Assembly: GCA_958450325.1 (NCBI GenBank)
Contig: OY288259.1
Location: 28,452,734 to 28,516,733, forward strand
From: Agrostemma githago
Lineage: Eukaryota; Streptophyta; Magnoliopsida; Caryophyllales; Caryophyllaceae
Reading direction: 5' to 3'
DNA length: 64,000 nt
Part shown: positions 33,814-44,434 of the stretch, piece by piece
Position numbering within the stretch: position 1 is the first letter of the stretch
How the letters are laid out: each line of letters opens with the position of its first letter
Program-made: the position numbers and the translations under genes
The notes under the pieces: model-generated
What the model was told of the DNA's origin: nothing
The model's input: only the letters and a program-made list of their open reading frames with translations
Databases searched by the model: none

Positions 33814-36086
33814 ACCCCCCCCCCCTACAAGAGTCGGTAGATTATGTGGTTCGTATGTGTTGTGGGTAAATATGTGTGGAGTCGGTGAGTCTTAATCATT
33901 TACAATTGTATGTGAATTAATGTTGTTCCTTTTCCATGTCCCATCATTATAACCATTGTGATTGTTTTATCTTGAACAAAATTGCAAGCTGTCCCACCGT
34001 CCCATTTAATGATTTTTGCGGCCGTCACGGCCTCGGTAATGCTCCCAGTCTCTTGGCGATGTGATTACGCCATTGACCCTTTGAAAATCCAAATTTTTAA
34101 ATCAAAATTTTTTTTTCTCAATTTTTCTTAATCCGGGCTAGGTGACGTGACTACACCTATGCCCAATTTTTTCATCCTTTCATTGTATTTTCTTTCATTT
34201 TCATTTTCTTAGCCACTTGGCTAGGGTCTAGGTGATGTGATTGCACCTAGGCCCGCCACTATTTTACCGCTTTCTTTATTTTATTTTATTTTCTTTTTCT
34301 TTTCTCAAAAATTTTGAAAAATCCAAAAACATTCAAAAAATTATAAAACCCAAAAACATTTAAAAATCATAAAAATCCAAAAAGATTTTTCTTATTTTTC
34401 TTTTTCGTCTTTCTCGTTCTTCCCTACTTGCCCATTGAGGACAATGTACAGTTTAGTGTAGGGGAGGAGTCTACTATCTTTTATTTTTCAAAAATCTTTC
34501 AAAAATCCGTAAAAATTTGAAAAATTCGAAAAATCAAAAACATTTTCTTTTCTTTTTCTTCTCTTTTCTCTTTTCTCGTTATGTTTCGTGTCCCGTGTAT
34601 GGTCTTGTTCTCTACTCTTACAGGTACCCACCACCTAAATAGCGCGAATTGAAGAGATTATGAAAGCACCCGCTTGGAAACTTCCTTCCTTCTTTCTTCT
34701 TTAACTTCTGTAGAAGAGTTAGGTTGTTGCTATTTGGAGGCTCTCGAAGTGAGCATTTTGGTGTTGTGGTTGATTGTGCTTGAATGATGATGGAGTATGG
34801 AGTTCATGACCTTACTTGTGTTTTCTTTTATTTGCTTTTTCATTTTCGTGTGTTTATTTTGCTTTTGTATAGTGTGTATAGGATTAAAACTTTTCGAAAA
34901 CCCGATTACAAACTTATAACAAGAGTTTACATTCCATTGTAGATAACCCGTTGTAGATTTTGGACCTTAGTCTAGTAGAATGACTCTTAGGCAATGAATT
35001 TGTTGATCCTTTAGCTTTGAGTCCACCTTTTCTACTAGAGGTTTACTTCGGGGTTTGCATTTAACCACCCATGGAGGAGTTAGGCCTTGGTCCCCGCATC
35101 CCGTTTTCTAGGTGACCTTGCTCGAATGACAATTGCACCTTTAGTCCAAATCCTTTCCATCTTTTGTGGGTTATCCGGAATGGCTCGCGTTCTCGATTAC
35201 CTATTTTTCCTCCACCTATACATCATCACAATAAGTTTACACAAAAATAACCTCCAAGCTTGGTTACAAACCACATCAAAAAGCCAAAAAGGGCAAACCA
35301 AAGCATGAGAAAATGGCACAAAAATATGAAAAACAAAGGAGAAGAAAAGGAGCTTCAAATGAAAATCAAAATGTCAAAAATGACTCCTTCAAAAAAAAAA
35401 AAAAGCCCTTTGATCGATTCATCGTCGTGAAATGCCAACTAGAGGACCGAGTCCCGAGGTCGGAAGATAGCGGTGATGAGTCAATCCATCCCAATAATTG
35501 TAAACACTCCACCTTTTTATTTGGGCTAATTTAGGAAATTCGAGTTTTGGAACGACCCTCTTGGCTTAGCCAAAGAGAGCGGGACTGCACTTACCTACAC
35601 TGTCGAACGAATCCATGGTTCACTTTTTCCACTCCATTATACGCCCCGTAGTATCCCTTTAGAAGATTAGGCGGACCTAGCTAAGTTATCAACATCTATA
35701 TTGCTTAATTATCATAGTATTAGGCTTTGGTTCTTGTTTACGTAGGTGATTTATCTTGGAAGTTTATTGTTGTTTTAGGTAAATAATCGATGTCTTTCCC
35801 CGCCGTCTCGATGAGGGATTCGGTGTTTTATTTTTGCTTTGGTTGCGTCTATTCTTTCGTGTTATATGTTTTTGTGTGTTTAGTCGCATCCACCATTTTG
35901 AGCAAGCCCCAACTTGCCTTGCATGGGAGTACTTTACCTCATAAGTATTTCAATGTGAGTTGAAGGGACGGAGCGGGCCCGTTAATTGCCCCGTATCGGC
36001 TTAGCATAGTCTAGCTAGTAGTAGTAGTTTGTAATTTCTTTTTGGGTCTTTGCTCGAGGACGAGCAACGGTTTAGTGTGGGGGAAT
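33814..36086 (+). other. 3' untranslated region of Athila #2 with PPT
   Basis: This long non-coding stretch includes a C9 run (about 33817-33825), low-complexity AAAATCCAAAAA sequence (34300-34560) and a polypurine-tract-like TTTAGTGTAGGGGAGG (34453-34468) in a context (GAGGACAATG) much like the real tract. The true PPT is TTTAGTGTGGGGGAA (36071-36085), directly before the 3' LTR. A short frame at 35087-35308 is not convincing. Confidence 0.6.
36071..36086 (+). promoter_or_regulatory. polypurine tract, Athila #2
   Basis: TTTAGTGTGGGGGAAT abuts the 3' LTR start (TGTTGTATGC). It primes plus-strand synthesis. Confidence 0.8.
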
Positions 36087-37743
36087 TGTTGTATGCTAAA
36101 TTTAGACCGCTTTTCCTCCCATTTAGACCCGTTTTTCCCTCGTTTTGCGAGTCTTGAGTGCGATTATCGCCATATTTTGCGTACTTCTCGCATTAGCGTC
36201 CCTCTTGTGCATTTTACGTGTTTTGGTAGTTTTTCTATCAATTTTGATAGGTTTTGCTACAAAAATCATGATTGAGCTTCCATGAGCACAAGAGAAGAGA
36301 AAACCGTCCAAAGAGCAAACCACACAACTTAAAGTTTAAAGGCATCCAATCGAACAAACGAAGAATGAGGCAAGACTCGAGGCCACGAAAAATGACCGAG
36401 CGAAATTTCACCCGGTGAGACACCACCGGGCGAAATTTCACCCGACGATAAAAGTGTCTTCCGAAGATTTTCCGAGCTTACCCACCGGGCGAAACTGACC
36501 GGGCGAAATTTCGCCCACCGGGTGAAATTTCGCCCGATGGGAAGAAGTGCCAAAAACGCCAAAAATGGAAGAAAATCTCACCGGGCGAAAATTTCACCCG
36601 ATGGGAATTAACGTCAAGTCCGCAGGGCGAAGTTTCACTCCATGGAGATGCAAAGGGAGATTGTCTCACTAATGGAGCATAAAGTTGGATTTGGGCTTTA
36701 GGTTAAAAACCCATTAAGAGATTACTATATATATGTTACCCTAATTCATTGCCTAAACCACCTCTCCATTGTGCTAAGGAGGGAAGACATTACACCCTTC
36801 CACCATCCTATTACACCATCCATTAGTAGTAGTAATCTAGAAAAATCTTCAAAAATTCTAGTAGTTTACATAGTAATTAATAGTAGATCTACAAGTTTCC
36901 ATCAACAATTATTTAGATTTCAAGGTTGTAAGAAGATTATTCAAGTTTTATTTGAAGATTTGTTGGGTTTATTGGAGGATTAGTGACAAGTTCTCCATTT
37001 TATTCATCAAAGATTCAATCTTTATCCATGATATCTTCTTATTTCGTATAGATCTACATAGTTGGTATAATTCTCTTCCACTCTCTAATCTCTAATTTAG
37101 TTTTTGTGTTGTTCCCTCATCATCATCTTGTTTAGATCTAATTAATATGCATGTTGTGATGATTTCCATAATGATGTGTGAGTAGATTTCTTGTTGGGGA
37201 ATTTAGGGATGAGGGCTTGGATTATTTGAATATAGGGATGTTGGTGGGTTGTTTGCATGTTGGTTTATCTTATTTATGGTGTTGTGTCATTGTTGTTTTA
37301 GTCCGGCCAACTAGACCGACCTTGACTAATTTCTATCAATATGGGGAAACTCGGGGTAAAAATTACTATGACTAGGGACTTACCCTCATTCACCGCGAAA
37401 GCGGGTTTTTAGGTGAGTTTATCGACATTGCGACAAAAACTCGATTCCGACCTTCTTAGACTCCAAGTACCGAATCCCGACTTCTCCCCAACACCTTTTC
37501 CCTAGATTGACCACCACTAGCTATCATCATAGACATTTCTCTAGTATAGACTCGACCCCTAGAAAAACCCCCCTCTAAGGCATCAAACACGACACTTTAG
37601 GCTTCACAAACACACACCGTTCCCTGTGGACTGACCTCGACTTACCACGATTACTCTAGTAGTTTTTGTGTTATTCCGAGTCTTACAAATATCGTTTGAT
37701 CCCCCGTCCTTCGTTAACGACCGATCCGATTGGGGCGCGATCA
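36087..37743 (+). repeat. 3' LTR of Athila element #2
   Basis: TGTTGTATGC to GGGGCGCGATCA (1657 bp). The palindrome cluster is at 36391-36645 and has one more unit than the 5' LTR. The TATA box is at 36724-36735. It is followed by the GTCAC duplication (37744-37748). Confidence 0.93.
36391..36645 (+). promoter_or_regulatory. GGGCGAAATTTCGCCC palindrome cluster (3' LTR, Athila #2)
   Basis: The same cluster type as 17336-17555, with an extra ~30-bp unit (CACCGGGCGAAATTTCACCC near 36424). It ends about 79 bp before the TATA box. Confidence 0.75.
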
Positions 37744-38685
37744 GTCACGTGGTAGAAATATTTGGCCGGAGTTGACACAACGCAGGGGTAAGAAGAGCAG
37801 GTTGACGCAGATTGATGCAGAGGGTAGAAGAAGAAGAAGAGTGAAGATGGAGCGGAGAGGGAGCAAGGGAAACGCAGAAGGTGAGATGAATGAAGGGACG
37901 GAAAAAACGGCTGTAGTTGTACCGTAACAGCAGCCGAACACAGCAGCAACAGTACGCAGAAGCAGCAGTAGCGAGCAAAAGACGATGATGGTGATGGAGA
38001 TTGATGGTGAAGAATGAAGCGGTGGACAGGGGAAAGCATACGTTACATTTATGTGGGAAACAAGGTGAAACGGTGGAGTTAAAAGAAGGAAAGGGAAATG
38101 AATCACTTAATTAAATGAATCGGGTCGGAAACGAATTCTGTAATGATAAGTTGACTGACCCACGAAAATGTATTAAAACGAGTTAATAAAAATTAATAAA
38201 TAATCGAGCCGTTAAACAAAATGAGTAATAAAGTGTTCGAGACGAAAACGAAGCTTGTCGAAATAAATAATTAGACGATGAAATAATATTTCCCGATAAA
38301 TAATAAATCTTCGATAAAGTGAATTAAATTGATTTCTCGAGGAAAGGAAATAAATGTTTAGACGAAATTTAAAATAAATGAACTTCGAGCCGAAAATAGA
38401 AATTCGAGCTTAAATATAAATAAATAGGAGAATTTAGAATTTAAATCGGCGAAATAGACTTTCGATAAGAATTAAATTAAATATAAAATAAGTCGAAATA
38501 GAAATAAAAATTTGTTTTAAATATAAGAATAGTTTTCGAGACTAATAGAATTTAGGAGTTCGAAACGATTGAACGATAAATTCGTTTTATAACATTTTTA
38601 AGAATTACGAGTTAAAGCGTAAAAATAAAAATACGAACATAATTTTAATTTAATTTAAATTTATAAAAATCAGGGGTGTTACAAA
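37744..38685 (-). repeat. right part of family C LTR (copy 1)
   Basis: It continues the sequence broken at 17025. The last ~590 bp match 55590-56178 (GATAAGTTGACTGACCCACG, ATAATCGAGCCGT) and end in AAAATCAGGGGTGTTACA. Read on the minus strand this is an LTR beginning TGTAACACCCCTGATTTT, a common Ty3/Gypsy LTR start. No internal domain was found in the window, so it is probably a solo LTR. Confidence 0.7.
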
Positions 38686-38874
38686 GACGAACAAGACCAC
38701 TACTAAAGACGCAGATGTAGAAGACACGTGGGATTAGCTTGGCCCTCAATTGGATAAGAAGGTGACCGCTTGTATTCGAAAGGTCTGTGATGAGAGGCCT
38801 AAAAAAGCGCATCCGAAGGGGAAGGGAAAAGAAAAGATATACCGGAGGGGCCCAGCCGTTAGTATTATGTCATA
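38686..38874 (+). other. coding-like fragment, not identified
   Basis: Frame 38686-38860 reads lysine-rich protein-like sequence (TTTKDADVEDTWD, one TAG, LGPQLDKKVTACIRKVCDER) up to the Stowaway element. No family is recognised, and it may be the pre-insertion flank of the family C LTR. Confidence 0.25.
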
Positions 38875-39132
38875 TTTCCTCCGTTCCAATAGGTTCTTTA
38901 CGTTTGCTTTTTGGGCAGTATTTAATAAGTGGAGGGATTGTCGATATAACTTCTAATATATAAGATAAAATATACTCATGTGAGATCTTATTTAAATTGT
39001 CTAATCGAGTACGTTATGAATATCAAAATTTTAAATTTTGTAAAAATATATAACTATAAATATGGACAAAAGAAAACGTGCATTGACAAGTGTGAAAAAG
39101 CAAACGTAAAGAATCAAATGAAACGGAGGGAG
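38875..39132. mobile_element. Stowaway-type MITE
   Basis: The left end CCTCCGTTCC and the right end GGAACGGAGGGAG-like (AAACGGAGGGAG) form the Tc1/mariner 'CTCCCTCCGTTYC' terminal inverted repeat, extending through TTCTTTACGTTTGC on the left and its complement on the right. TA flanks both ends (38873-38874, 39133-39134). It is 258 bp and has no coding capacity. Confidence 0.8.
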
Positions 39133-39299
39133 TATTATGTAATATTATGTAGCGTACTAGTCTTTTTTTGTGGAGTTTACTAACACGTTGTCATTGCGTC
39201 CGGGGTATCCGGATGATAGATGTTTGATGTAAAGGCCTCGACAAAGGCTCAATTTTGCTAGTTTTGTATTAATGGGAAGCAAACATTTTTGTTTATTGT

Positions 39300-39547
39300 G
39301 GTGGCATGCAACTCGGTTCTTCATTTTGCCCGGAGCGCCCTTTCGGGTTTTCACTCCATCCTAGGCTCACCCTTTGCCCTTTTTATGCTCTTTTTTAGTT
39401 TTTTTTTCGACGGCTCGCAACTCGATTCTTCATTTTGCCTGGAGCGCCCTTTCGGGTTTTCCCTCCGTCCTCGGCTCATCATCATTTTTTTTCGACAGCT
39501 CGCAACCCGATTCTTCGTTTTGCCCGGAGCTCCCTTTCGTGTTTTGA
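39300..39547 (+). repeat. 2.5-copy tandem repeat (~90-110 bp)
   Basis: Units start near 39308, 39419 and 39504, each with AACTCGATTCTTCATTTTGC and GGAGCGCCCTTTCGGGTTTT. The third is cut short by the LTR at 39548. The 39133-39299 stretch before it has nothing recognisable. Confidence 0.65.
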
Positions 39548-40627
39548 TGTGTGTCAAATTTTGACCGTTTTTCCTTCTATTTAGACCCATTTTCCCCCCA
39601 TTTTGCGAGACTAGAGTGCAATTATCGCCTTATTTCTAGTCTTTCTCGCATTAGAGTCTCTCGGGTGAAGTTTCACCCGATGAGACATCACCAAGCGAAG
39701 TTTGGCCCGACGACATTTTTACCTCCCCAAAGATCTTCAAGAAACGTTCACCACCGGGCGAAATGACCGGGGGAAACTTTCACCCATCGGGTGAAGTTTC
39801 GCCCGACGGTAAAGGAGCTCCGGAATGCGCAAGTTGGAAAGAGATTTCATCGGGTGAAACCACCCGGTGAAGTTTCACCCGGCGGTATTAGCTCGTGGAT
39901 GACCTTTGATCGCAGAGTGAAGTTTAACCAAATGAAGACCTATAGGGCAAAAGTCTCATTAATGAAGGAAGATTGAATTTGGGGCTTAGTTTATGTGATC
40001 CATTATGAACTGTGTATATATAGTTAACCCTAGTTTCTTACATGGAAAATCTAGAGAGGAACCATTAGAAGCTACCTTTTTCATCTCCTAGTTTAGTGAA
40101 TCATCTAGTAATCTTCCATTAGAGTTACCATATTTTCTTAGTTTCATTTTCATCTTCAAAGTTTTTAGTAGCTTTCTGAAATAGATTATCATCCTTTGTA
40201 GTTTTCATAGACAAATTCTAGAAGTAGATCAAGATTACTCTTTTAGTTTATGTTAATTATTCATTTTGGCAATCAAGTTATTATGTTTGTTGAAGATTCG
40301 GGTTTTTCTTATTATTGAAGATCAAGGGGTTTTGCAAGGGTTATGCGACAAGATTCTTGTTGGGTTCCTTGAAGCTTCATTATTCTTATTATTATTGTCT
40401 TCATCTTTGTCTTTTACAAATTTCTCCATTGTTTGTTCTCTCTCATTTTCTCTCTCCTTTGTTTGTTTCCTTCATTTCTATTTCTAGTATTTGTGTTCAT
40501 TTCTTTATTTTGCCTTGTTTATTTCCTTCTTGGTTGTTGTTTTGGTAGTATTCTCCTCTCTGTTGTGTTAGATTACTTTTCATTCTTCTTGATCAATATG
40601 CATTACCTTTCTCTTAGCCTCTTTGTT
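39548..40627 (+). repeat. partial divergent Athila-type LTR
   Basis: It starts TGTGTGTCAAATTTTGACC, clearly related to the LTR start of element #2. It has a GGGTGAAGTTTCACCC palindrome cluster (39661-39892) and a TATA box (about 40014-40023), and is collinear with the 5' two-thirds of the element #2 LTR. It breaks at 40627, where a CACTA end begins. The missing third is not found elsewhere in the window. Confidence 0.75.
39661..39892 (+). promoter_or_regulatory. palindrome cluster in the divergent Athila LTR
   Basis: Units of type CGGGTGAARTTTCACCCG, some one-armed, sit upstream of the TATA box at about 40014. They share placement with the element #2 cluster but have diverged arms. Confidence 0.65.
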
Positions 40628-40900
40628 CACTACTACAAAATTAGTCATAGACATGACCTAATAGACATAGGTTAAAAGAAAAACCCACATCATTTTTAAT
40701 AGACATAGGCTATTTAAAAACCTATGTATATAAAGGAGAATATACATAGGTCAAATTAAAACCCATGTCTATAAATTATAGATATAGGTCAAAGTAAAAC
40801 CTATGTCTATAATATATGAATAGATGTAGGACATATGAAAAACCATGTATATTGAAATAAGACTAATAAACTTGTGCCCCATGTTTATTGACTATTACTC
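40628..40900 (+). mobile_element. CACTA-type transposon left end
   Basis: The terminus CACTACTACAAAA is followed by facing subterminal repeats of AGACATAGGTTAAA and ACCTATGTCTAT (at least eight, 40650-40870), as in En/Spm-type elements. The preceding GTT (40625-40627) would be the 3-bp target copy. No matching right terminus was seen in the window, and no TNP-type transposase. The element may be very long or truncated. Confidence 0.72.
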
Positions 40901-41331
40901 TTACACTAATAAGCCCCATATTAATCATCCTAAACTAGTGCCCAGAATCCTAAAATAAGGTGTCATTTTCATTTTTTTTCACGCAGCCATCATCCTTCGA
41001 GATGAAAACTTGAAGCCTCCTTCAAGCCTTCGAGAAAACGACAATACTTCGATCATCCTTCAATCCCTCTCCTCTTTCTCCCACTTCTTTCAAACCCTAA
41101 TTTCCCAATTTCCCCAAATTTCAATCCCCCCGTTTCTTCTTCTTCCTCATAATTTTCATAGACTCTACTTCAGCATTTACTCTTCTAACTTCTAATCACT
41201 CTCCTAATTTTTCAAAATCTTTTTAATTTTATTTTTCTTAGGGATGGAGTGAAATTTGTGTGTGTTTAAGTCAGGATTTGGTGTTGATTAATTTAGTTTA
41301 GTGCTGGAAAAGTGTGGAATCATCGGTAAAA
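40901..41331 (+). other. leader-like region before the SNARE fragment
   Basis: CT-rich sequence (TCTTCTTCTTCCTC) at 41060-41230 resembles a plant 5' UTR and core promoter region ahead of the ATG at 41332. No TATA box was assigned with confidence. Confidence 0.3.
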
Positions 41332-41409
41332 ATGGCGAGCGACATACCTATGAATCCTCAGATGGAGCAGATCTATGGCGAAATTCGTGATAATTTCCGT
41401 GCTCTTGCG
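41332..41409 (+). pseudogene. novel plant SNARE (NPSN11/13-like) exon 1 fragment
   Basis: The ATG at 41332 opens a 26-residue stretch (MASDIPMNPQMEQIYGEIRD then NFRALA) matching, from memory of the family, the conserved N-terminus of NPSN Qb-SNAREs. These are membrane-fusion proteins at the cell plate. The match stops after RALA at 41409, where family members continue NGFQKLDKIKD. Only exon 1 with its leader is present, so no SNARE motif or membrane anchor can be made. Same strand and neighbourhood as three other gene fragments. Confidence 0.65.
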
Positions 41410-42286
41410 GATGATCTTCTAATCTACCACTTATTTCTGTTGATTTTGTGTTTATACCATCAATTTCATTAGTAATTGTTAGTCTCACTTACTTCAAAAC
41501 CGTCTTAAACCTAAGGCCGTCTCGAATTAGATTTTGTGTGTTGATACTTTATATGGATTTTCAAAATTGTCGTTCAATTGATGTGATGCTTTAAGATAGT
41601 GAAACCGAGCTCATGGATGTTGTAATTTGATGTTAAGTTTTTTTGATGATTTACATTGTTCGATTAGCCTAATGCCAGTGCTGCTACACTGTTATTTTGA
41701 ACAATTGATGCTAGATAGTGAATGTATGTTAAATCTTTGCTTTGCGCTGGTACGTGGAGTGTGATCCTGTAGTGTAATGTTATATTAGAATTCGAATGTG
41801 AAGTGAAATGGGGTGATTTTATAGTCCCGTTAAAGCTTCATTTTGTCCTTTGAGGAGCAATTTGGATCATGTTATCTGTAATTTCGAATAGAGGGCTATA
41901 AAGCCCTTCAAATTGAGAACTAGCCCTAAATTTAGTACAGTAATGCCATTTTTCGACTTGGAAAGAGACTTATTCGTTAAGAAGTAAACATTAGTAATAA
42001 TCGAGCTACTATGTTACTCTTACGGTCTTACTCATACTCAGATGTGTGGCACAACCTTGTGGAAGTGTTGGACCCGATTGTTTTGTGAAAAAACTACAGC
42101 CTTCTGGACTATTATGAAGTGTAAAGTGTGTTGTTGTGTTGCCAGGTCAGTGTGTGGGAGTGATACCGTAAGGAAGGTGTTGTGTCTAGCGCACTCGGTG
42201 CTTTGTGCGTAGGTGCACGTTTTTGCACTAAAATTCCACTTGGGCTGCAGTTTAGTCAAGCAGCTGAGTGACACTATTAGACCAGC
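41410..42286 (+). other. intron-like or unassigned sequence
   Basis: AT-rich, intron-like text without clear exons. A Cys-rich coding-like patch near 42040-42280 runs into the duplicated epimerase segment, and I cannot identify it. Confidence 0.25.
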
Positions 42287-42312
42287 TTTGAATGTGGGTT
42301 TGCTGGCACCTT
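42287..42312 (+). repeat. duplicated piece of epimerase exon
   Basis: TTGAATGTGGGTTTGCTGGC occurs here and at 42918-42937, where it belongs to the epimerase exon (reading ALNVGLLA). The first copy is followed by unrelated AT-rich DNA. Confidence 0.6.
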
Positions 42313-42885
42313 TTAATTAAATTTATTTTAAAATATTAGTAAGAGAAATCTTTCCGTCTCAGTCATTTGTTTACTCCAAATCGTGTTATTCCGATCTGAA
42401 CTTCCATTGGCTTAACAACGTTAGGAACCTGTAGCACATAGGAAGTATCTCCGAAATATTAGGCTAATTCCGTACTTGATTTTATATTGTGCATGAAGAA
42501 TTAGAGTAGTGTATGATTTCATTTACTATTTCACATGTGGGATGTGGCATGTCGTATTCATATTCCTTTTACATTCAAATAACACTAATTCTTGTCCGCG
42601 ACGGTCCGACGGAGATCTCTATCATTTTAACGGGTCAAATATCGTTCATTTGCATAGAAAAACACAAAAACACTACAAAATCATTCTTTTGGCTTTTCTA
42701 TATAAATGGTTTGTGACAGAGTTCCGTCATAAGGGAGACTAGTTGTTCAAATAATGTTGCAACTTTAGATCTAATTTGTTTCTCCTACGAAGTTTTGGCT
42801 TTATTTTATTTATTTTGTCAATTTACATAATTACATGTACTAAATGGATTGCTTTTTATATGCAAGTTTTTGTGTTGTGTACGCT
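42313..42885 (+). other. unassigned sequence between duplicated epimerase pieces
   Basis: No coding signal. A CACTACAAAA word at 42671 is isolated. Text near 42776-42885 looks intronic and leads to the exon start. Confidence 0.25.
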
Positions 42886-42967
42886 GACTGCGGATGTTCA
42901 CAGAGCTGAGAGAAGGGCGTTGAATGTGGGTTTGCTGGCAACTTTCACCATTGCTTCCTCCAAGTTA

Positions 42968-43457
42968 GGTCTTGTTTTCCTGGACTTATAATGATTGAAT
43001 TGAACTGAATTGAAAGTGTCTGAACTGAACTGAATTGAATGTGTCTGAACTAAACTGAACTGAATGGGTTTGAGCTGAACTGAACTGAACTAAATGAGTC
43101 TGAACTGAACTGAACTTAACTGAATGATTCTGAACTTAACTTAACTTAACTTAACTAAAATAAATAAATAATAATAATACTAATAATACTAATAATTATA
43201 ATAATTAACAATAATTGTTATTATTATTATTATTATTATAATACTAAATATTATTATTGATGACAAATAATAATAATAATAATAATAATAAAATAAAAAA
43301 ATTATTAATAAAATTAATAAATAATAGAAATATTATTATTATTATTATTTATTAATAATAATATTCTTAATAATTATAATAATAATAAAAAAATTAATTT
43401 AATTAATTAATATTAAAATTAATAATATTAATAGTATAAATAATAAGTATTATTAAT

Positions 43458-43491
<34 letters not shown>

Positions 43492-43609
43492 TAATAAATA
43501 TTAATTTTAATATTAAAATTAATATTAATTAATAATAATGATTAATAATTAACAATAATTGTTATTATTATTATTATTATTATAATACTAAATATTATTA
43601 TTAATGACA

Positions 43610-43655
<46 letters not shown>

Positions 43656-43863
43656 TAAATAATAAAAATTATTAATAAATTAATTAAATAATAGAAATAT
43701 TATTATTATTATTATTTAATAATAATAATAATAATAGAATTAATTAATTAATTAATATTAATTTTAATTAATTATTAATAATATTAATATTTTTATTAAT
43801 ATTAATATATTATAAAAATTAAGTATTATTAATGTTAATAATATTATTATTATTGATTATAAA

Positions 43864-43897
<34 letters not shown>

Positions 43898-44114
43898 TTT
43901 AATTAATATTAATTTTAATATTAATTAATAATAATAATTAATAATTAATAATATTAATATTATTATTAATATTAATATTATTATAAATGTGAAGTATTAT
44001 TAATATTATTATTATTAATTATAATAACAATAATTATAATAAAATTAATTAATTAATTAATTAATAATAATTAATAATATTAATATTATTATAAATATGA
44101 TGGAGTAAGTATTA

Positions 44115-44147
<33 letters not shown>

Positions 44148-44434
44148 ATTATTAATTATAATATTAATAATATTAATATTATTATATTACGGAGTAAGTA
44201 ATAATAATAATAATATTATTATTATTATTAATGTGTCTGAACTGAACTGAACTGAACTGAATTTGTCTGAACTTAACTGAACTGAACTGAATGTGTCTGA
44301 AGTGAACTAAACTGAACTGAATGTGTCTGAACAGAACTGAACTGAACTGAATGTGTCTGAACTGAACTGAACTGAACTAAATGTGTCTGAACTGAACTGA
44401 AACTGTCTGAATATAAGTCCAGGAGAAAAGGGCC
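42968..44434. mobile_element. TTA-duplicating MITE-like element with AT-only core (PIF/Harbinger-like)
   Basis: The termini form an imperfect 23-bp inverted repeat: left GGTCTTGTTTTCCTGG continuing ACTTATA, right its complement with about four mismatches. A 3-bp TTA duplication fits PIF/Harbinger. Next to each end lie direct arrays of TGAACTGAAC pentamers punctuated by TGTGTC. Between about 43140 and 44230 the sequence is almost only A and T, dominated by AAT/ATT triplets with large inverted segments. There is no coding capacity. The 1467-bp length is large for a MITE and mostly due to the core. Confidence 0.7.
43140..44230. repeat. ~1.1-kb AAT/ATT low-complexity core
   Basis: Nearly every base is A or T; runs of AATAAT and TTATTA alternate, giving many self-complementary stretches. 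It also contains imperfect longer repeats (ACAATAATTGTTATTATTAT at about 43209 and 43552). Confidence 0.85.

Larger units (their letters stand above)
17026..37743 (+). mobile_element. Athila-type Ty3/Gypsy element #2, complete ends, with nested insertions
   Basis: Components are the 5' LTR (17026-18653), tRNA-Asp PBS (18657-18674), gag-protease-RT (18782-22301), a nested Ogre-like derivative (22302-30312), RNase H-integrase (30313-31870), a third ORF of ATHILA ORF-1 type (32747-33813), PPT and the 3' LTR (36087-37743), bounded by GTCAC. The LTRs align almost throughout with scattered substitutions and one ~30-bp indel, so the insertion is fairly young. The coding region nevertheless has several frameshifts and stops, and about 1 kb of RT/RNase H is missing at the nested-insertion junction. 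The element is not autonomous. Confidence 0.92.

Noticed and set aside
42665..42685. second CACTA terminus (CACTACAAAATC)
   Set aside because: No subterminal repeats around it and no partner end; a 10-bp match in AT-rich DNA is expected by chance.
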